DNA from: Phymorhynchus buccinoides
Lineage: Eukaryota; Mollusca; Gastropoda; Neogastropoda; Raphitomidae
Assembly: GCA_017654935.2 (NCBI GenBank)
Contig: CM065698.1
Span: forward strand, 1,373,354-1,437,353
DNA length: 64,000 nucleotides
Reading direction: 5' to 3'
Below the pieces are notes generated by a model. That model did not search any database. It worked only from the letters and a program-made list of their open reading frames with translations, and had not been told where the DNA came from. The position numbers and the translations under genes were made by a program. Positions within the stretch are counted from its first letter, which is position 1, and each line of letters opens with the position of its first letter. This document shows positions 1 to 40,379 of this stretch, piece after piece.

Positions 1-33
1 TATAGCGTCTTACGCTCTAGTTTTTGTGTGTGT

Positions 34-1068
34 GTTTGTATTGCAGAGAAAGACACAGAGTCTGTTGAGGACAGTGTCAACTGTTTCTGTGAGCTGGTGT
101 TTGTATTGCAGAGAAAGACACAGAGTCTGTTGAGGACAGTGTCAACTGTTTCTGTGAGCTGGTGTTTGTATTGCAGAGAAAGACACAGTCTGTTGAGGAC
201 AGTGTCAACTGTTTCTGTGAGCTGGTGTTTGTATTGCAGAGAAAGACACAGTCTGTTGAGGACAGTGTCAACTGTTTCTGTGAGCTGGTGTTTGTATTGC
301 AGAGAAAGACACAGTCTGTTGAGGACAGTGTCAACTGTTTCTGTGAGCTGGTGTTTGTATTGCAGAGAAAGACAGTCTGTTGAGGACAGTGCCAACTGTT
401 TCTGTGAGCTGTATCTGTTTGTATTGCAGAGAAAGACAAAGAGTCTGTTGAAGACAGTGTCAACTGTTTCTGTGAGCTGGTGTTTGTATTGCAGAGAAAG
501 ACAGTCTGTTGAGGACAGTGCCAACTGTTTCTGTGAGCTGGTGTTTGTATTGCAGAGAAAGACACAGAGTCTGTTGAGGACAGTGTCAACTGTTTCTGTG
601 AGCTGGTGTTTGTATTGCAGAGAAAGACAGTCTGTTGAGGACAGTGTCAACTGTTTCTGTGAGCTGTATCTGTTTGTATTGCAGAGAAAGACAAAGAGTC
701 TGTTGAAGACAGTGTCAACTGTTTCTGTGAGCTGGTGTTTGTATTGCAGAGAAAGACAGTCTGTTGAGGACAGTGTCAACTGTTTCTGTGAGCTGGTGTT
801 TGTATTGCAGAGAAAGACACAGAGTCTGTTGAGGACAGTGTCAACTGTTTCTGTGAGCTGGTGTTTGTATTGCAGAGAAAGACACAGAGTCTGTTGAGGA
901 CAGTGTCAACTGTTTCTGTGAGCTGGTGTTTGTATTGCAGAGAAAGACAGTCTGTTGAGGACAGTGCCAACTGTTTCTGTGAACTGTATCTGTTTGTATT
1001 GCAGAGAAAGACAGTCTGTTGAGGACAGTGTCAACTGTTTCTGTGAGCTGTATTTGTTTGTATTGCAG

Positions 1069-1092
<24 letters not shown>
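34..1092 (+). repeat. tandem array of 3' splice site plus exon start (units 61-67 bp)
   Basis: About 16 copies of a unit that runs from a polypyrimidine-like TTTGTATTGCAG into AGAAAGACACAGAG and ctgtttctgtgagctg. The last copy is the real acceptor and first part of the exon at 1069. Units vary (61, 63, 64, 65 bases), partly by CA/AG gains and a TGTATC insertion. The long open frames here on both strands are by-products of the repeat. Confidence 0.9.
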
Positions 1093-29777
<28,685 letters not shown>

Positions 29778-30075
29778 AAGTAAACATCAACGGAGAAGAA
29801 AAACAAACTGGTGGTAGATTGTCAAAAGAAACTAAATGTGAAACATAAATAACATTTAATGTGAACACAGCGGTAAAAAGGGTGACAAAAAGTGAAATGT
29901 GACAAATTGAAGTGTGGTGTGACAAACGGTCCTCAACTAAGACTTGTGCTGTTGGTCGGAGGTTTTGTGTGATGGTTTTCGAAGGAACAGTATTGGTGGT
30001 TTTGAGGAAGCATGCTGCTGCAGTTATTTTATTTTAGAAATGGTATAGGCATTCTTTTATGTATGTGCCAACTTA

Positions 30076-30081
30076 AATAAA
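30076..30081 (+). promoter_or_regulatory. candidate polyadenylation signal of the TNFR gene
   Basis: AATAAA, about 300 bases after the stop codon and followed by A-rich sequence. It is the first canonical signal in this stretch, but use is not proven. Confidence 0.5.
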
Positions 30082-30099
30082 AGTTAAAAAAAACAAAGA

Positions 30100-30355
30100 A
30101 GCTGAAAAGCACTATAGATCAACAAAGAAGAAGCTGAAAAGCACTATAGATCAACAAAGAAGAAGCTGAAAAGCACTATAGATCAACAAAGAAGAAGCTG
30201 AAAAGCACTATAGATCAACAAAGAAGAAGCTGAAAAGCACTATAGATCAACAAAGAAGCTGAAAAGCACTATAGATCAACAAAGAAGAAGCTGAAAAGCA
30301 CTATAGATCAACAAAGAAGAAGCTGAAAAGCACTATAGATCAACAAAGAAAATGC
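30100..30355 (+). repeat. ~32-bp array after the TNFR poly(A) signal (8 copies)
   Basis: Unit AAGCACTATAGATCAACAAA, then GAAGAAGCTGAA, with a 29-base variant lacking one GAA. It could be transcribed if the upstream poly(A) signal is not used. Confidence 0.88.
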
Positions 30356-30359
30356 TGAA

Positions 30360-31195
30360 AAAAATCCTTTTTTTTTTAGTGTAAATGTAGATATAGCACA
30401 AAACGCATTGACCTTAGACAATCAAACATCATTTAATCATTTAAAAACAATAATGAATGCATATAACCCACAATTGTGCAAAACATGCAGACATTATGTC
30501 TGGTTGTGTAAATATGAGCCAGTGTGTATGCTTGTCTGTGTATGTGTCACTGTGTGTATGTGTGCGCGTGTAGACTCTGTGTGTGAGTTTGGGTGTGCGC
30601 GTGAGCACACGTCAGTGCTCAAGTGTATGAAAGTTCAGACTATAGCTCTCATGCAACATATGTCTTTAAGCTTTTTTTCTGATATCTATTGGAATAGGGG
30701 CTAATTCGGCCTTTAAGGAGTGGATTTGTTAAGAATCAAAACAAAGTATAAACAAAAACAAAACAACAACATAGAAAAAAAAGCACAACTGTAAAATTAC
30801 ACCAGGGAAGCCTTTCAAATGAAGAAACTAAAATAACTTGAGTAACCTCTTAGAGATTTTTGTTAACCTTTTTGAAGTAGACAGCACTTGATGTGATACA
30901 GCCGACTGTGTGAGACAGCTGCCATGAGGACAGCCAGGAATGGAACAGCTGCAACGGACAGACAGCTTATGAGGGGACGGACAGCTTATGAGGGGACGGA
31001 TAGCTGGAATTGGGCATTGTGTGATGAGAAGGGCAAATTAGGTTCAGTGTTTGGAAGCGTAATTAGACTTGTGTGGCGTTGAAAGTACTGACAGGATTTG
31101 GAGCAATGACTGTTCACATCATCATCACCTTTATAACAATAAGTTGTGACATCTTTCAGTGTTGTGATCTACATTGAGAACAAAAATTAATTATA
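30360..31195. other. intergenic, no gene recognised
   Basis: AT-rich sequence with a TGTG-rich stretch (30535-30615) and a short direct repeat of GACAGCTTATGAGGGGACGG (30960-31000). Nothing else is identified. Confidence 0.4.
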
Positions 31196-31196
31196 T

Positions 31197-31350
31197 TTAG
31201 TGTCATGAATGACGCTAACCAGGAGACGTATTGCTTGGTGTTGGTATTAGTGTCATGAACGGCACAACACAGGAGACGTATTAGTGTCATGAACGGCACT
31301 AAGCAGGAGACGTATTAGTGTCATGAGCGGCACAACACAGGAGACGTATT
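31197..31350 (+). repeat. ~34-bp short array (4 copies)
   Basis: Unit ATTAGTGTCATGAACGGCAC, then AACACAGGAGACGT, with the first copy diverged and separated by TTGCTTGGTG. Confidence 0.8.
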
Positions 31351-31701
31351 GCTTTGTGCTGTGTTGTGTTTCGTGTGCAGTATTTGTGGTTGTTTTTTGT
31401 GACTAATCCAGCCAACAGTGACACTGCTGTTGGCTAAAAAAGCGAAGTTAGACGTGTACATAAGTTTGAGGAAAGATGGTTCTAATTGATGCGTTTACCT
31501 GCTAGTTCAAAGAAACTCTTTGGTGAGCTGGACAAGAGAAGGTGTTCCCCGAACAACCCAGCATCAGTCAAGCGTTAGGGTCCTGAGTTCTTCACAGCAG
31601 TTCAGGGTTTCAAGGACTGATGCATTTCTGTGAGAAAGGTTTCCCTGTTGGCGGGTCAGGGCTTAAGTCACTTAGTCCAGAAAAACTGGACATGTTTTTG
31701 T

Positions 31702-32044
31702 ATGACGGTGCAAAGAAAGATGGGGTTGAGTTTAATGTGGCTCAGGAATGGTGTGCGGAAGGTGGACCAGGTCAAGTGGTACACAACTTCTGTCAAGGTA
31801 TGACGGTGCAAAGAAAGATGGGGTTGAGTTTAATGTGGCTCAGGAATGGTGTACGGAAGGTGGACCGGGTCAAGTGGTACACAACTTCTGTCAAGGTGCA
31901 GGGTGTCCCCGGCTTCAGTTGATAGGAAATGGCTGTGTATAGTGACTGATCATGGTTCCTGAGCTCCACAACTTCTGTAAAGGTGCAAGGTGTCCCTGGC
32001 TTCAGTTGATAGGAAATGGCTGTGTATAGTGACTGATCATGGTT
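31702..32044 (+). repeat. two pairs of direct repeats (~98 and ~90 bp)
   Basis: TATGACGGTGCAAAGAAAGA ... TTCTGTCAAGG occurs twice (31702, 31799). TCCACAACTTCTGTAAAGGT and the following CTTCAGTTGATAGGAAATGG ... ATCATGGTTC form a second overlapping duplication to 32044. A 100-codon open frame (31620-31922) spans the first pair but has no recognisable domain. Confidence 0.75.
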
Positions 32045-32049
32045 CTTGA

Positions 32050-32790
32050 GCTCATCTTGTGGTGGACTTTTTTGGGGGCCGATCTTCAAACAAAGCATTT
32101 TTTTTTTTAACTGGTCTTCGGGCAGAAAAGAAACTGAAATAACAAGGAGCTGTTCTTTTAGCAGATTCTTGAAAAAAATGAAAAAAGAGAAAAGAAAAAG
32201 AGACAGGAATATCAATAAATAAACAAAATGAATGGAAGCACGTCGTGGCAGGTTGTGTGTTACTTTTGTAGCAAGGTTTGTGGTGGTGTTTGAAATAAAG
32301 GTCATGACAGTGTCATAGGAATCGATTGTCGTGCCATGACACTTACAGAAAATAAAATTGGTTCAGGTTTTTTACGCAACAAGTGGTTGAAGTATGTTCT
32401 CGCACGCACACATAACTACACACAGTCACGACAGTGTGCTCTGAAAGACTAACCTGTTTTTGTGTGTGAAAAGCTACAACCTGAAGTCCGTGAAAACGTA
32501 CACAGGGTTCCATATCCGTCTTTGATATCTGGATTTCATATCCATGTGTGTGCTTCTGTTGTTTGTTGTTGTTTGAACTCTGAAAAGCAATTCACTGTTT
32601 GCGGTTGTTTTTATTGTTTTGTGTAATTTGTTGTGTTTTGTTGTTGAGAAGTGATTTGGGGGGTAGGTTGTTAGTTGAGAGGCTCTTTACATTTCTGCTG
32701 GTATCATTGCTTCTGCAAAAATTATGCCACTCGTAATTGTGTTCCTTTATTGGAGAGAGAATATTACCTCTGTGGGTTTGTGTGTGAGAT
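32050..32790. other. intergenic, no gene recognised
   Basis: AT-rich unique sequence. No motif is recognised. Confidence 0.4.
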
Positions 32791-32791
32791 A

Positions 32792-33051
32792 GCGTATTTT
32801 GCGGACTATAAGGCCATACTTTGTTCCCAGACTGAGACCCCTGCGCCTTATGATGTCACTGAAAATACAGTAAGAAACTACCGTATTTTGCGGACTATAA
32901 GGCCATACTTTGTTCCCAGACTGAGACCCCTGCGCCTTATGTCACTGAAAAGATAGTAAAAAAATATAATTAAAAAAAATCTGATTTTTGTGTAAAATTT
33001 TGGGGGTGCGCCTTATAAATCAGGTGCGCCTTGTAGTCCGTAAAATACGGT
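32792..33051 (-). mobile_element. MITE, reverse copy with one end duplicated
   Basis: Inverse of the 15657/18111 element. GTATTTTGCGGACTATAAGG ... CTGCGCCTTATG is present twice in tandem (~90 bp), then the body, then GCGCCTTGTAGTCCGTAAAA and TACGGT. Confidence 0.82.
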
Positions 33052-33059
33052 ATATATGT

Positions 33060-33780
33060 TTCCTTCTCCTTTCACGAAGTTTCACTGGTGAAGAGAACAT
33101 ATTTGTTCTCAATGTGTATGTTTATGCGCTGTGGTTCCCTTAGCTTTCCAGTGTTTATTTGACTGTTTGTTCTTGTTGTGAGGGGAATTGTGCGTCCTGG
33201 TGAAATGAAGCATCGAATGGAGATACAGTTAAAGATGTTGGATACATTCTCATAGATGGAATTTCTTTGAGTTTTGTTGTTCAGTAAGTATTGAAAGGAA
33301 ATGAGATTGAAAAATCTATATGGTTTGCTATTGTTGAAAAAGAGTACCAGTATATGTTGTTTAATGCGTACTCAAAATGGAAGACGTTGGAAAAAAATCA
33401 GTAACATTTGGTAATTACTTTATTGCGGAGCTGTTGTGTTGTGGCTGTGAAAATGATGATTTAAAATGTTGTTGTTGATTGATGAATTGTCATACATTTA
33501 AATAAGTTGATGCGAAACAATTATGAATCTAAAGTGACATCATCTTTTGGTCAGTTACATATTTATCATCATGACAGCTTTTTGTCTGTGCTCTAAAAAA
33601 TTTTGTTTGACAACTGCCATTTAATATTCAATCATTTTGAGAAATGTCTATCATTTTGACAACTTTGTCATGCCATATCAGCGCACAGGGCTGGACTTGT
33701 AAAGCTGGGTTGAGCACTGCTGGTTTTTAATCTTTTAAAACAAATATTTTTTCTTTGCTTTTTCGTCTCCCAGAGCGGTT
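33060..33780. other. intergenic, no gene recognised
   Basis: AT-rich unique sequence. Nothing is recognised. Confidence 0.4.
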
Positions 33781-33782
33781 AG

Positions 33783-34075
33783 TGTTAGGTGTTTTACAAT
33801 GCTGCTCATTGTTAAATACAGAGCTGTTAGGTGTTTTACAATGCTGCTCATTGTTAAATACAGAGCTGTTAGGTGTTTTACAATGCTGCTCATTGTTAAA
33901 TACAGAGCTGTTAGGTGTTTTACAATGCTGCTCATTGTTAAATACAGAGCTGTTAGACCTGTGTTTTACAATGCTGCTCATTGTTAAATACAGAGCTGTT
34001 AGGTGTTTTACAATGCTGCTCATTGTTAAATACAGAGCTGTTAGGTGTTTTTCAATACTGCTTATTGTTAAATAC
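33783..34075 (+). repeat. 42-bp array (7 copies)
   Basis: Unit GTTAGGTGTTTTACAATGCT, then GCTCATTGTTAAATACAGAG and CT. One copy has a GACCT insertion. 42 bases is a multiple of three, so frames stay open on both strands. No coding support. Confidence 0.88.
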
Positions 34076-34336
34076 ATCTAGCTGCTTTTTGTTTTTGAAA
34101 AGCTGACCCATTCAGTCATGCTTAATTTGCTGAGAGATGTTATGAGAGATGTGTTTGACAAAGTAAGGCAGTCTACTTAATACAGTGATCCCTCCTGCCT
34201 CTCTTTCCCATGCGTCATATTAGTGCTGCGTGTTTGTGTGTCCCTGAATGTTTCTCTCTTAGTTTCTTTTACTGTTAGTGTTACGGATTTTTAAAAAAGG
34301 ATGGAAATGAACAATGTGGAACTTTTTTTTCTCCTA

Positions 34337-34915
34337 CAGGGTTCATAGCAGTTGGGAAAGTTTGGGAAGGTTTGGAGAAAATAGACTTCATTTTCAAGGC
34401 CCATGAAAGTTTGTGAAAAATGAAAAACCAAGAGTAGTGTCTTTGAAAGTTTGTGAATTTTGATCTACTGTCAAATCTTCATCAATCTGCCCCCCAAATC
34501 GCCCAGAACCATAATTTTGAATTATCGTGCCAAGAATTTTTTTGTATAATTATGAAATAAAATGAATACTTTGCATACGATCGGTGCAACTTACTTTCGA
34601 TTTTTAACCGGAATTGACGCGAGTTGCTTCCCTTTAAAGTTTAAAGACATCCGGGTCTTTACGCGTACCGCGCAAAATGCTGGGCAAATGTGTCTTCAGT
34701 GAGCTTTGGCTCGAAAATTCTGCATATAAAGTATGGCTGCGAAAGGATGCAACCAACAAGCGCTCAGCATATTGTGCGGCTTGCCGAAAAACCTTCAATG
34801 TGGGATCAATGGGTGAAGGAGGAGTCATCAGCCATAGTAAAATGGGTTTTGAAAACCCTACGGTTGGGCTTTGAAAGTTTGTGAAAATTAGGATCCTGTT
34901 TGGCTATGAACCCTG
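34337..34915 (+). mobile_element. small TIR transposon carrying a zinc-finger-like open frame
   Basis: Terminal inverted repeats CAGGGTTCATAGC / GCTATGAACCCTG (13 bp perfect), flanked by the direct repeat TCCTA (34332-34336 and 34916-34920). The CAGGG tip suggests a hAT-type family, but the 5-base duplication is shorter than the usual 8. The internal segment GAAAGTTTGTGAA is repeated at both sides. No transposase is present, so the element is non-autonomous. Confidence 0.75.
34677..34850 (+). pseudogene. zinc-finger fragment inside the TIR element
   Basis: Open frame MLGKCVFSELWLENSAYKVW, continuing to YCAACRKTFNVGSMGEGGVISH. It has a C-x-x-C followed by H, as in the N-terminal DNA-binding fingers of hAT-related transposase-derived proteins. 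Only the finger remains; it is probably a captured or decayed 5' part of the parent element's gene. Confidence 0.5.
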
Positions 34916-34974
34916 TCCTAGCATGAATAGTTTGAGAGAGTCCAACTAGAATTGAGTTCTGAACTCACAAAGGT

Positions 34975-34975
<1 letters not shown>

Positions 34976-35007
<32 letters not shown>

Positions 35008-35022
35008 AACTGACACACACAC
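34976..35022 (+). repeat. CA microsatellite
   Basis: (CA)n followed by a short CAACTGACA break and more CA. Confidence 0.85.
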
Positions 35023-35039
35023 ATAAAACATAAGTGGTC

Positions 35040-35715
35040 AGTCAGTTAAACAGATGATGCCAATGAATCGTGGTTTGTGTCGAGTTTATATCTGTGTTGT
35101 GTCTTTGTAGCCAGTGCACATTTTGATGTTTATCACGGGTGACGTTCTTTGTTAATTGACTTCATTTTTTTAACTGTAACATTATTGTTTCAACTTCAGT
35201 GTTTATAACAGTGACGTTGTTTTGTTGTTGTTGGTTTTTTTGCTGTCCCATCTTCTGGGCCGTACAGTGGCATTGCTCCCACGCCGCTTATTCCAAGTCC
35301 CAATTCGCTGCCACGCCCGCTTTGTTCAAGTCGCAGAATTCGGAACCAGCAGTCCAAGGGGAGAGAATCTATGTTGGGCCATCAGTAGGCAACCAACTGA
35401 GGAGACACTGCACTGCTGCTGAGTCGCTTCGGTGGAGTTCAGTGAAGCCTGTACGCAGGACACCTACTAAGCCCCCTACTGACGACACTATTCTCTTAGT
35501 CGCGGAGCTAGCGTGAGTGAGGTCCTCCTGAGGGCGCCACCACATCTGTCCACCGACAGCTCCCCAGAACACACTGATCCCCATGACTTTGACCCGAACG
35601 CACCAAGGACATAGACTGGATTGGAAATTGAAACTGAGTTCACCATAAGAACAGGGCATGCAAGGCCACAGAATTTGAGACATTTTTTTCTTTTTAATGA
35701 TTGATGGAAATGAGC
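35040..35715. other. intergenic; GC-richer segment 35270-35620 of unknown nature
   Basis: A GC-richer block is open on plus from 35199 to 35516 and on minus from 35683 to 35369. No domain is recognised. The sharp composition change suggests an old repeat or processed fragment. Confidence 0.35.
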
Positions 35716-35737
35716 AGTGATCGCGCTAGGAATTATG

Positions 35738-35890
35738 AAAACCAGTCCCACCAGTGACAATGCCCCCCAACAACACTGTGTCAAAACCAGTCCCACCAGT
35801 GACAATGCCCCCCAACAACACTGTGTCAAAACCAGTCCCACCAGTGACAATGCCCCCCAACAACACTGTGTCAAAACCAGTCCCAGGGAT
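35738..35890 (+). repeat. 45-bp array (3.3 copies)
   Basis: Unit AAAACCAGTCCCACCAGTGA, then CAATGCCCCCCAACAACACT and GTGTC. 45 bases keeps all frames open. Tandem repeat only. Confidence 0.85.
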
Positions 35891-36309
35891 ACAACAACCA
35901 GTGAAAACCACAACATCAAAGCCTCTGTTAAACAATCTATCAGTCCTAGCTAAAAACAATATCAGTCCCTGGGACTGACAGGTCAAATATTTTTCAGTAT
36001 TTTGGTTTTGCAATCAGTATTTTACTGATAATTACCAGTAAACGCGATCACTGAATGAGGTGGATGATAATGATGATGCTCCATATCGGTCTGAGACTAC
36101 ATGACAAGGCTGTATTTTACGCTTCTATTCATAATGATATCCCGGCGTTAACCAGGTCGGAGAACTACAGACACCTGCAGTGTTGATCATGAAATTAAAG
36201 CAACACTCAGAATCGCATCGATTAAGTGGACGAAGCTCGACTGCATGGTTTCAGTCTTCCCATTGAGCCCATAGCCACTCACTCCCATCTCTGGGTAGGA
36301 GTCGGTCCA

Positions 36310-36560
36310 GGACTGGCTGTCTAGTTTTACCTAAGGAAGGATGGTGGGGAGTTGGACTATTGAAATGTTCAGTTGCAATTTAGTAGCGGGGACTGTCTAG
36401 TTTTACCTAAGGAAGGATGGTGGGGAGTTGGACTATTGAAATGTTCAGTTGCAATTTAGTAGCGGGGACTGTCTAGTTTTACCTAAGGAAGGAAGGATGG
36501 TGTGGAGTTGGACTATTGAAATGTTCAGTTGCAATTTAGTAGTGGGGATTTCAAAGCCTG
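36310..36560 (+). repeat. ~76-bp array (3 copies)
   Basis: Unit GGACTGTCTAGTTTTACCTA, then AGGAAGGATGGTGGGGAGTT ... CAATTTAGTAGCGG. The third copy has an extra GGAA. Confidence 0.85.
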
Positions 36561-36576
36561 GTAAGTTTTAAAAAGG

Positions 36577-36985
36577 AAGGAAGGTGGCAGGGTTGCTAAG
36601 GTGTTCGCCTGCCAATTCATTACACGAGTGTGTCGGGTTCGAATCCCAGTGTCGCCCTTTCTGCCCAGTTATGTGGGAAGATAGAACTGAACGTTTGGAT
36701 GGGAACTTAAAGGAAGTCATACCCTTGTGCTTGATGCAGGCAAAAATCCATTGCAGTGAAAAGTGGGTAAGAGCAGGGACTGGGAAAGTCCTGCTGCCTG
36801 ATATGTACCAAATTGATAGCTAGGTTTCCTAGGTCTAGCCCACGCATGCCCTTCCCTCGTACCCCCCCCCCCCCCCCCATGCCCCCCAAAACAAAAGTGT
36901 CACTGCACTGCTGCGACGTGCTCTCCAGATGGGAACAGTCCGAATTTCACAGACGAGAAATATTACAAAATACCAAACAACTGGA
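36577..36985 (+). repeat. tRNA-headed SINE, plus orientation
   Basis: Head: GGTGGCAGGGTTGCTAAGG (A-box region) and GGGTTCGAATCCC (B box, ~36640). The body has a CTGAACGTTTGGATGGGAACT block and GCAGGGACTGGGAAAGTCC, with a poly-C run at 36866-36878. The tail is GTCCGAATTTCACAGACGAG and an A/T-rich end. Same family as 2735 and 11036. Confidence 0.75.
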
Positions 36986-36989
36986 CTGT

Positions 36990-37430
36990 TTAACTAGGCT
37001 CCAAGTCAGCATGTGAATGTTTTCAGTTTGATTGTGTTGATTTGATGTGATGTGATTCTTTTCCTCTTGTTTTGCTTATGTTGATGCGATTTGATTTCTT
37101 TTGTAAAGAAAAAATATGATTGTAAATTTACATTTCTCTTTGGTTTTCCTGACGAGGGCATGCAATGGATTCTGAGGAAGAACACAACAAAATTAATGAC
37201 AATTTCAATACGAAATGTGATGCAGAATTATTATTTTTTATGTGATGTATGTAATGCAAGGTTTACAGAATTGGGTTTGTGTAAGGTCTGATGATTTTTA
37301 AATAGATATAAACCACATGTGCATTCTAGACTTAAAACATACAGTGCATATTTATACGCACGCACACACACAGATAGAAGAATGCATCCCAGAACATCAA
37401 AGGAGAGATATTTTAATAGGAAGCCAGGCA
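36990..37430. other. intergenic, no gene recognised
   Basis: AT-rich sequence. Nothing is recognised. Confidence 0.4.
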
Positions 37431-37439
37431 GACGCTTGG

Positions 37440-40365
37440 TGAAAGCTATGAGTGAGTAGAAACTGTATGGGTTGAGAGAATAAGTTTACATTGTCTTCAC
37501 AACATCTGAATGCTAAAGCTATGAGTGAGTAGAAACTGTATGGGTTGAGAGAATAAGTTGACATTGTCTTCACAACATCTGAATGCTAAAGCTATGAGTG
37601 AGTAGAAACTGTATGGGTTGAGAGAATAAGTTTACATTGTCTTCACAACATCTGAATGCTAAAGCTATGAGTGAGTAGAAACTGTATGGGTTGAGAGAAT
37701 AAGTTGACATTGTCTTCACAACATCTGAATGCTAAAGCTATGAGTGAGTAGAAACTGTATGGGTTGAGAGAATAAGTTTACATTGTCTTCACAACATCTG
37801 AATGCTAAAGCTATGAGTGAGTAGAAACTGTATGGGTTGAGAGAATAAGTTGACATTGTCTTCACAACATCTGAATGCTAAAGCTTCACAACATGAGTGA
37901 GTAGAAACTGTATGGGTTGAGAGAATAAGTTGACATTGTCTTCACAACATCTGAATGCTAAAGCTATGAGTGAGTAGAAACTGTATGGGTTGAGAGAATA
38001 AGTTGACATTGTCTTCACAACATCTGAATGCTAAAGCTACGAGTGAGTAGAAACTGTATGGGTTGAGAGAATAAGTTTACATTGTCTTCACAACATCTGA
38101 ATGCTAAAGCTACGAGTGAGTAGAAACTGTATGGGTTGAGAGAATAAGTTTACATTGTCTTCACAACATCTGAATGCTAAGAGCTAAGTTGACATTGTGA
38201 ATGCTAAAGCTAGAGTGAGTAGAAACTGTATGGGTTGAGAGAATAAGTTTACATTGTCTTCACAACATCTGAATGCTAAAGCTATGAGTGAGTAGAAACT
38301 GTATGGGTTGAGAGAATAAGTTGACATTGTCTTCACAACATCTGAATGCTAAAGCTATGAGTGAGTAGAAACTGTATGGGTTGAGAGAATAAGTTTACAT
38401 TGTCTTCACAACATCTGAATGCTAAAGCTATGAGTGAGTAGAAACTGTATGGGTTGAGAGAATAAGTTGACATTGTCTTCACAACATCTGAATGCTAAAG
38501 CTATGAGTGAGTAGAAACTGTATGGGTTGAGAGAATAAGTTGACATTGTCTTCACAACATCTGAATGCTAAAGCTAGTAGAAACTGTATGGGTTGAGAGA
38601 ATAAGTTGACATTGTCTTCACAACATCTGAATGCTAAAGCTGGAGTGAGTAGAAACTGTAGGGTTGAGAGAATAAGTTGACATTGTCTTCACAACATCTG
38701 AATGCTAAAGCTACGAGTGAGTAGAAACTGTATGGGTTGAGAGAATAAGTTTACATTGTCTTCACAACATCTGAATGCTAAAGCTATGAGTGAGTAGAAA
38801 CTGTATGGGTTGAGAGAAAAGTTGACATTGTCTTCACAACATCTGAATGCTAAAGCTATGAGTGAGTGAGTAGAAACTGTATGGGTTGAGAGAATTGACA
38901 TTGTCTTCACAACATCTGAATGCTAAAGCTATGAGTGAGTAGAAACTGTATGGGTTGAGAGAATAAGTTGACATTGTCTTCACAACATCTGAATGCTAAA
39001 GCTATAGTGAGTAGAAACTGTATGGGTTGAGAGAATAAGTTGACATTGTCTTCACAACATCTGAATGCTAAAGCTGTGAGTGAGTAGAAACTGTATGGGT
39101 TGAGAGAATAAGTTGACATTGTCTTCACAACATCTGAATGCTAAAGCTGTGAGTGAGTAGAAACTGTGGGTTGAGAGAAAGTTGACTGTATCTGGGTTGA
39201 GAGAAACTGTAAGGGTTGAGAGAATAAGTTGTCTTCACAACATCTGAATGCTAAAGCTATGAGTGAGTAGAAACTGTATGGGTTGAGAGAATAAGTTGAC
39301 ATTGTCTTCACAACATCTGAATGCTAAAGCTATGAGTGAGTAGAAACTGTATGGGTTGAGAGAATAAGTTGACATTGTCTTCACAACATCTGAATGCTAA
39401 AGCTATGAGTGAGTAGAAACTGTATGGGTTGAGAGAATAAGTTGACATTGTCTTCACAACATCTGAATGCTATGAAGTAGCTGTATGAGTGAGTAGAAAT
39501 TGTCTTCATAACATCTGAATGGGTTGAGAGAAGAAAGTATGGGTTGAGAGAATTGTCTTGTCTTCACAACATCTGAATGCTAAAGCTGTGAGTGAGTAGA
39601 AACTGTATGGGTTGAGAGAATAAGTTGACATTGTCTTCACAACATCTGAATGCTAAAGCTGTGAGTGAGTAGAAACTGTATGGGTTGAGAGAATAAGTTG
39701 ACATTGTCTTCACAACATCTGAATGCTAAAGCTGTGAGTGAGTAGAAACTGTAGGGTTGAGAGAATAAGTTTACATTGTCTTCACAACATCTGAATGCTA
39801 AAGCTATGAGTGAGTAGAAACTGTATGGGTTGAGAGAATAAGTTTACATTGTCTTCACAACATCTGAATGCTAAAGCTATGAGTGAGTAGAAACTGTATG
39901 GGTTGAGAGAATAAGTTGACATTGTCTTCACAACATCTGAATGCTAAAGCTACGAGTGAGTAGAAACTGTATGGGTTGAGAGAATAAGTTGACATTGTCT
40001 TCACAACATCTGAATGCTAAAGCTGTGAGTGAGTAGAAACTGTATGGGTTGAGAGAATAAGTTTACATTGTCTTCACAACATCTGAATGCTAAAGCTATG
40101 AGTGAGTAGAAACTGTATGGGTTGAGAGAATAAGTTGACATTGTCTTCACAACATCTGAATGCTAAAGCTGTGAGTGAGTAGAAACTGTATGGGTTGAGA
40201 GAATAAGTTGACATTGTCTTCACAACATCTGAATGCTAAAGCTATGAGTGAGTAGAAACTGTATGGGTTGAGAGAATAAGTTTACATTGTCTTCACAACA
40301 TCTGAATGCTAAAGCTATGAGTGAGTAGAAACTGTATGGGTTGAGAGAATAAGTTGACATTGTCT
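37440..40365 (+). repeat. 73-bp satellite array, 2.9 kb (~39 copies)
   Basis: Unit GCTATGAGTGAGTAGAAACT, then GTATGGGTTGAGAGAATAAG, TTTACATTGTCTTCACAACA and TCTGAATGCTAAA. Variants are TTTACA/TTGACA and CTATGAG/CTGTGAG/CTACGAG. Scrambled, partly deleted units lie at 38180-38215, 39170-39240 and 39475-39560. Intergenic, not related to any exon seen here. Confidence 0.93.
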
Positions 40366-40379
40366 TCATTATCAGATAT

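Noticed and set aside
28..897. 289-codon open frame and antisense 170-codon frame
   Set aside because: They are by-products of a stop-poor tandem repeat containing intronic acceptor sequence.
31620..31922. 100-codon frame with FNVAQEWC repeats
   Set aside because: Created by a direct duplication; no domain or splice support found. Kept only as a repeat.
36584..36660. Functional tRNA gene
   Set aside because: A and B boxes are present, but it is the head of a SINE copied at 2735 and 11036; the cloverleaf arms are not convincingly paired.
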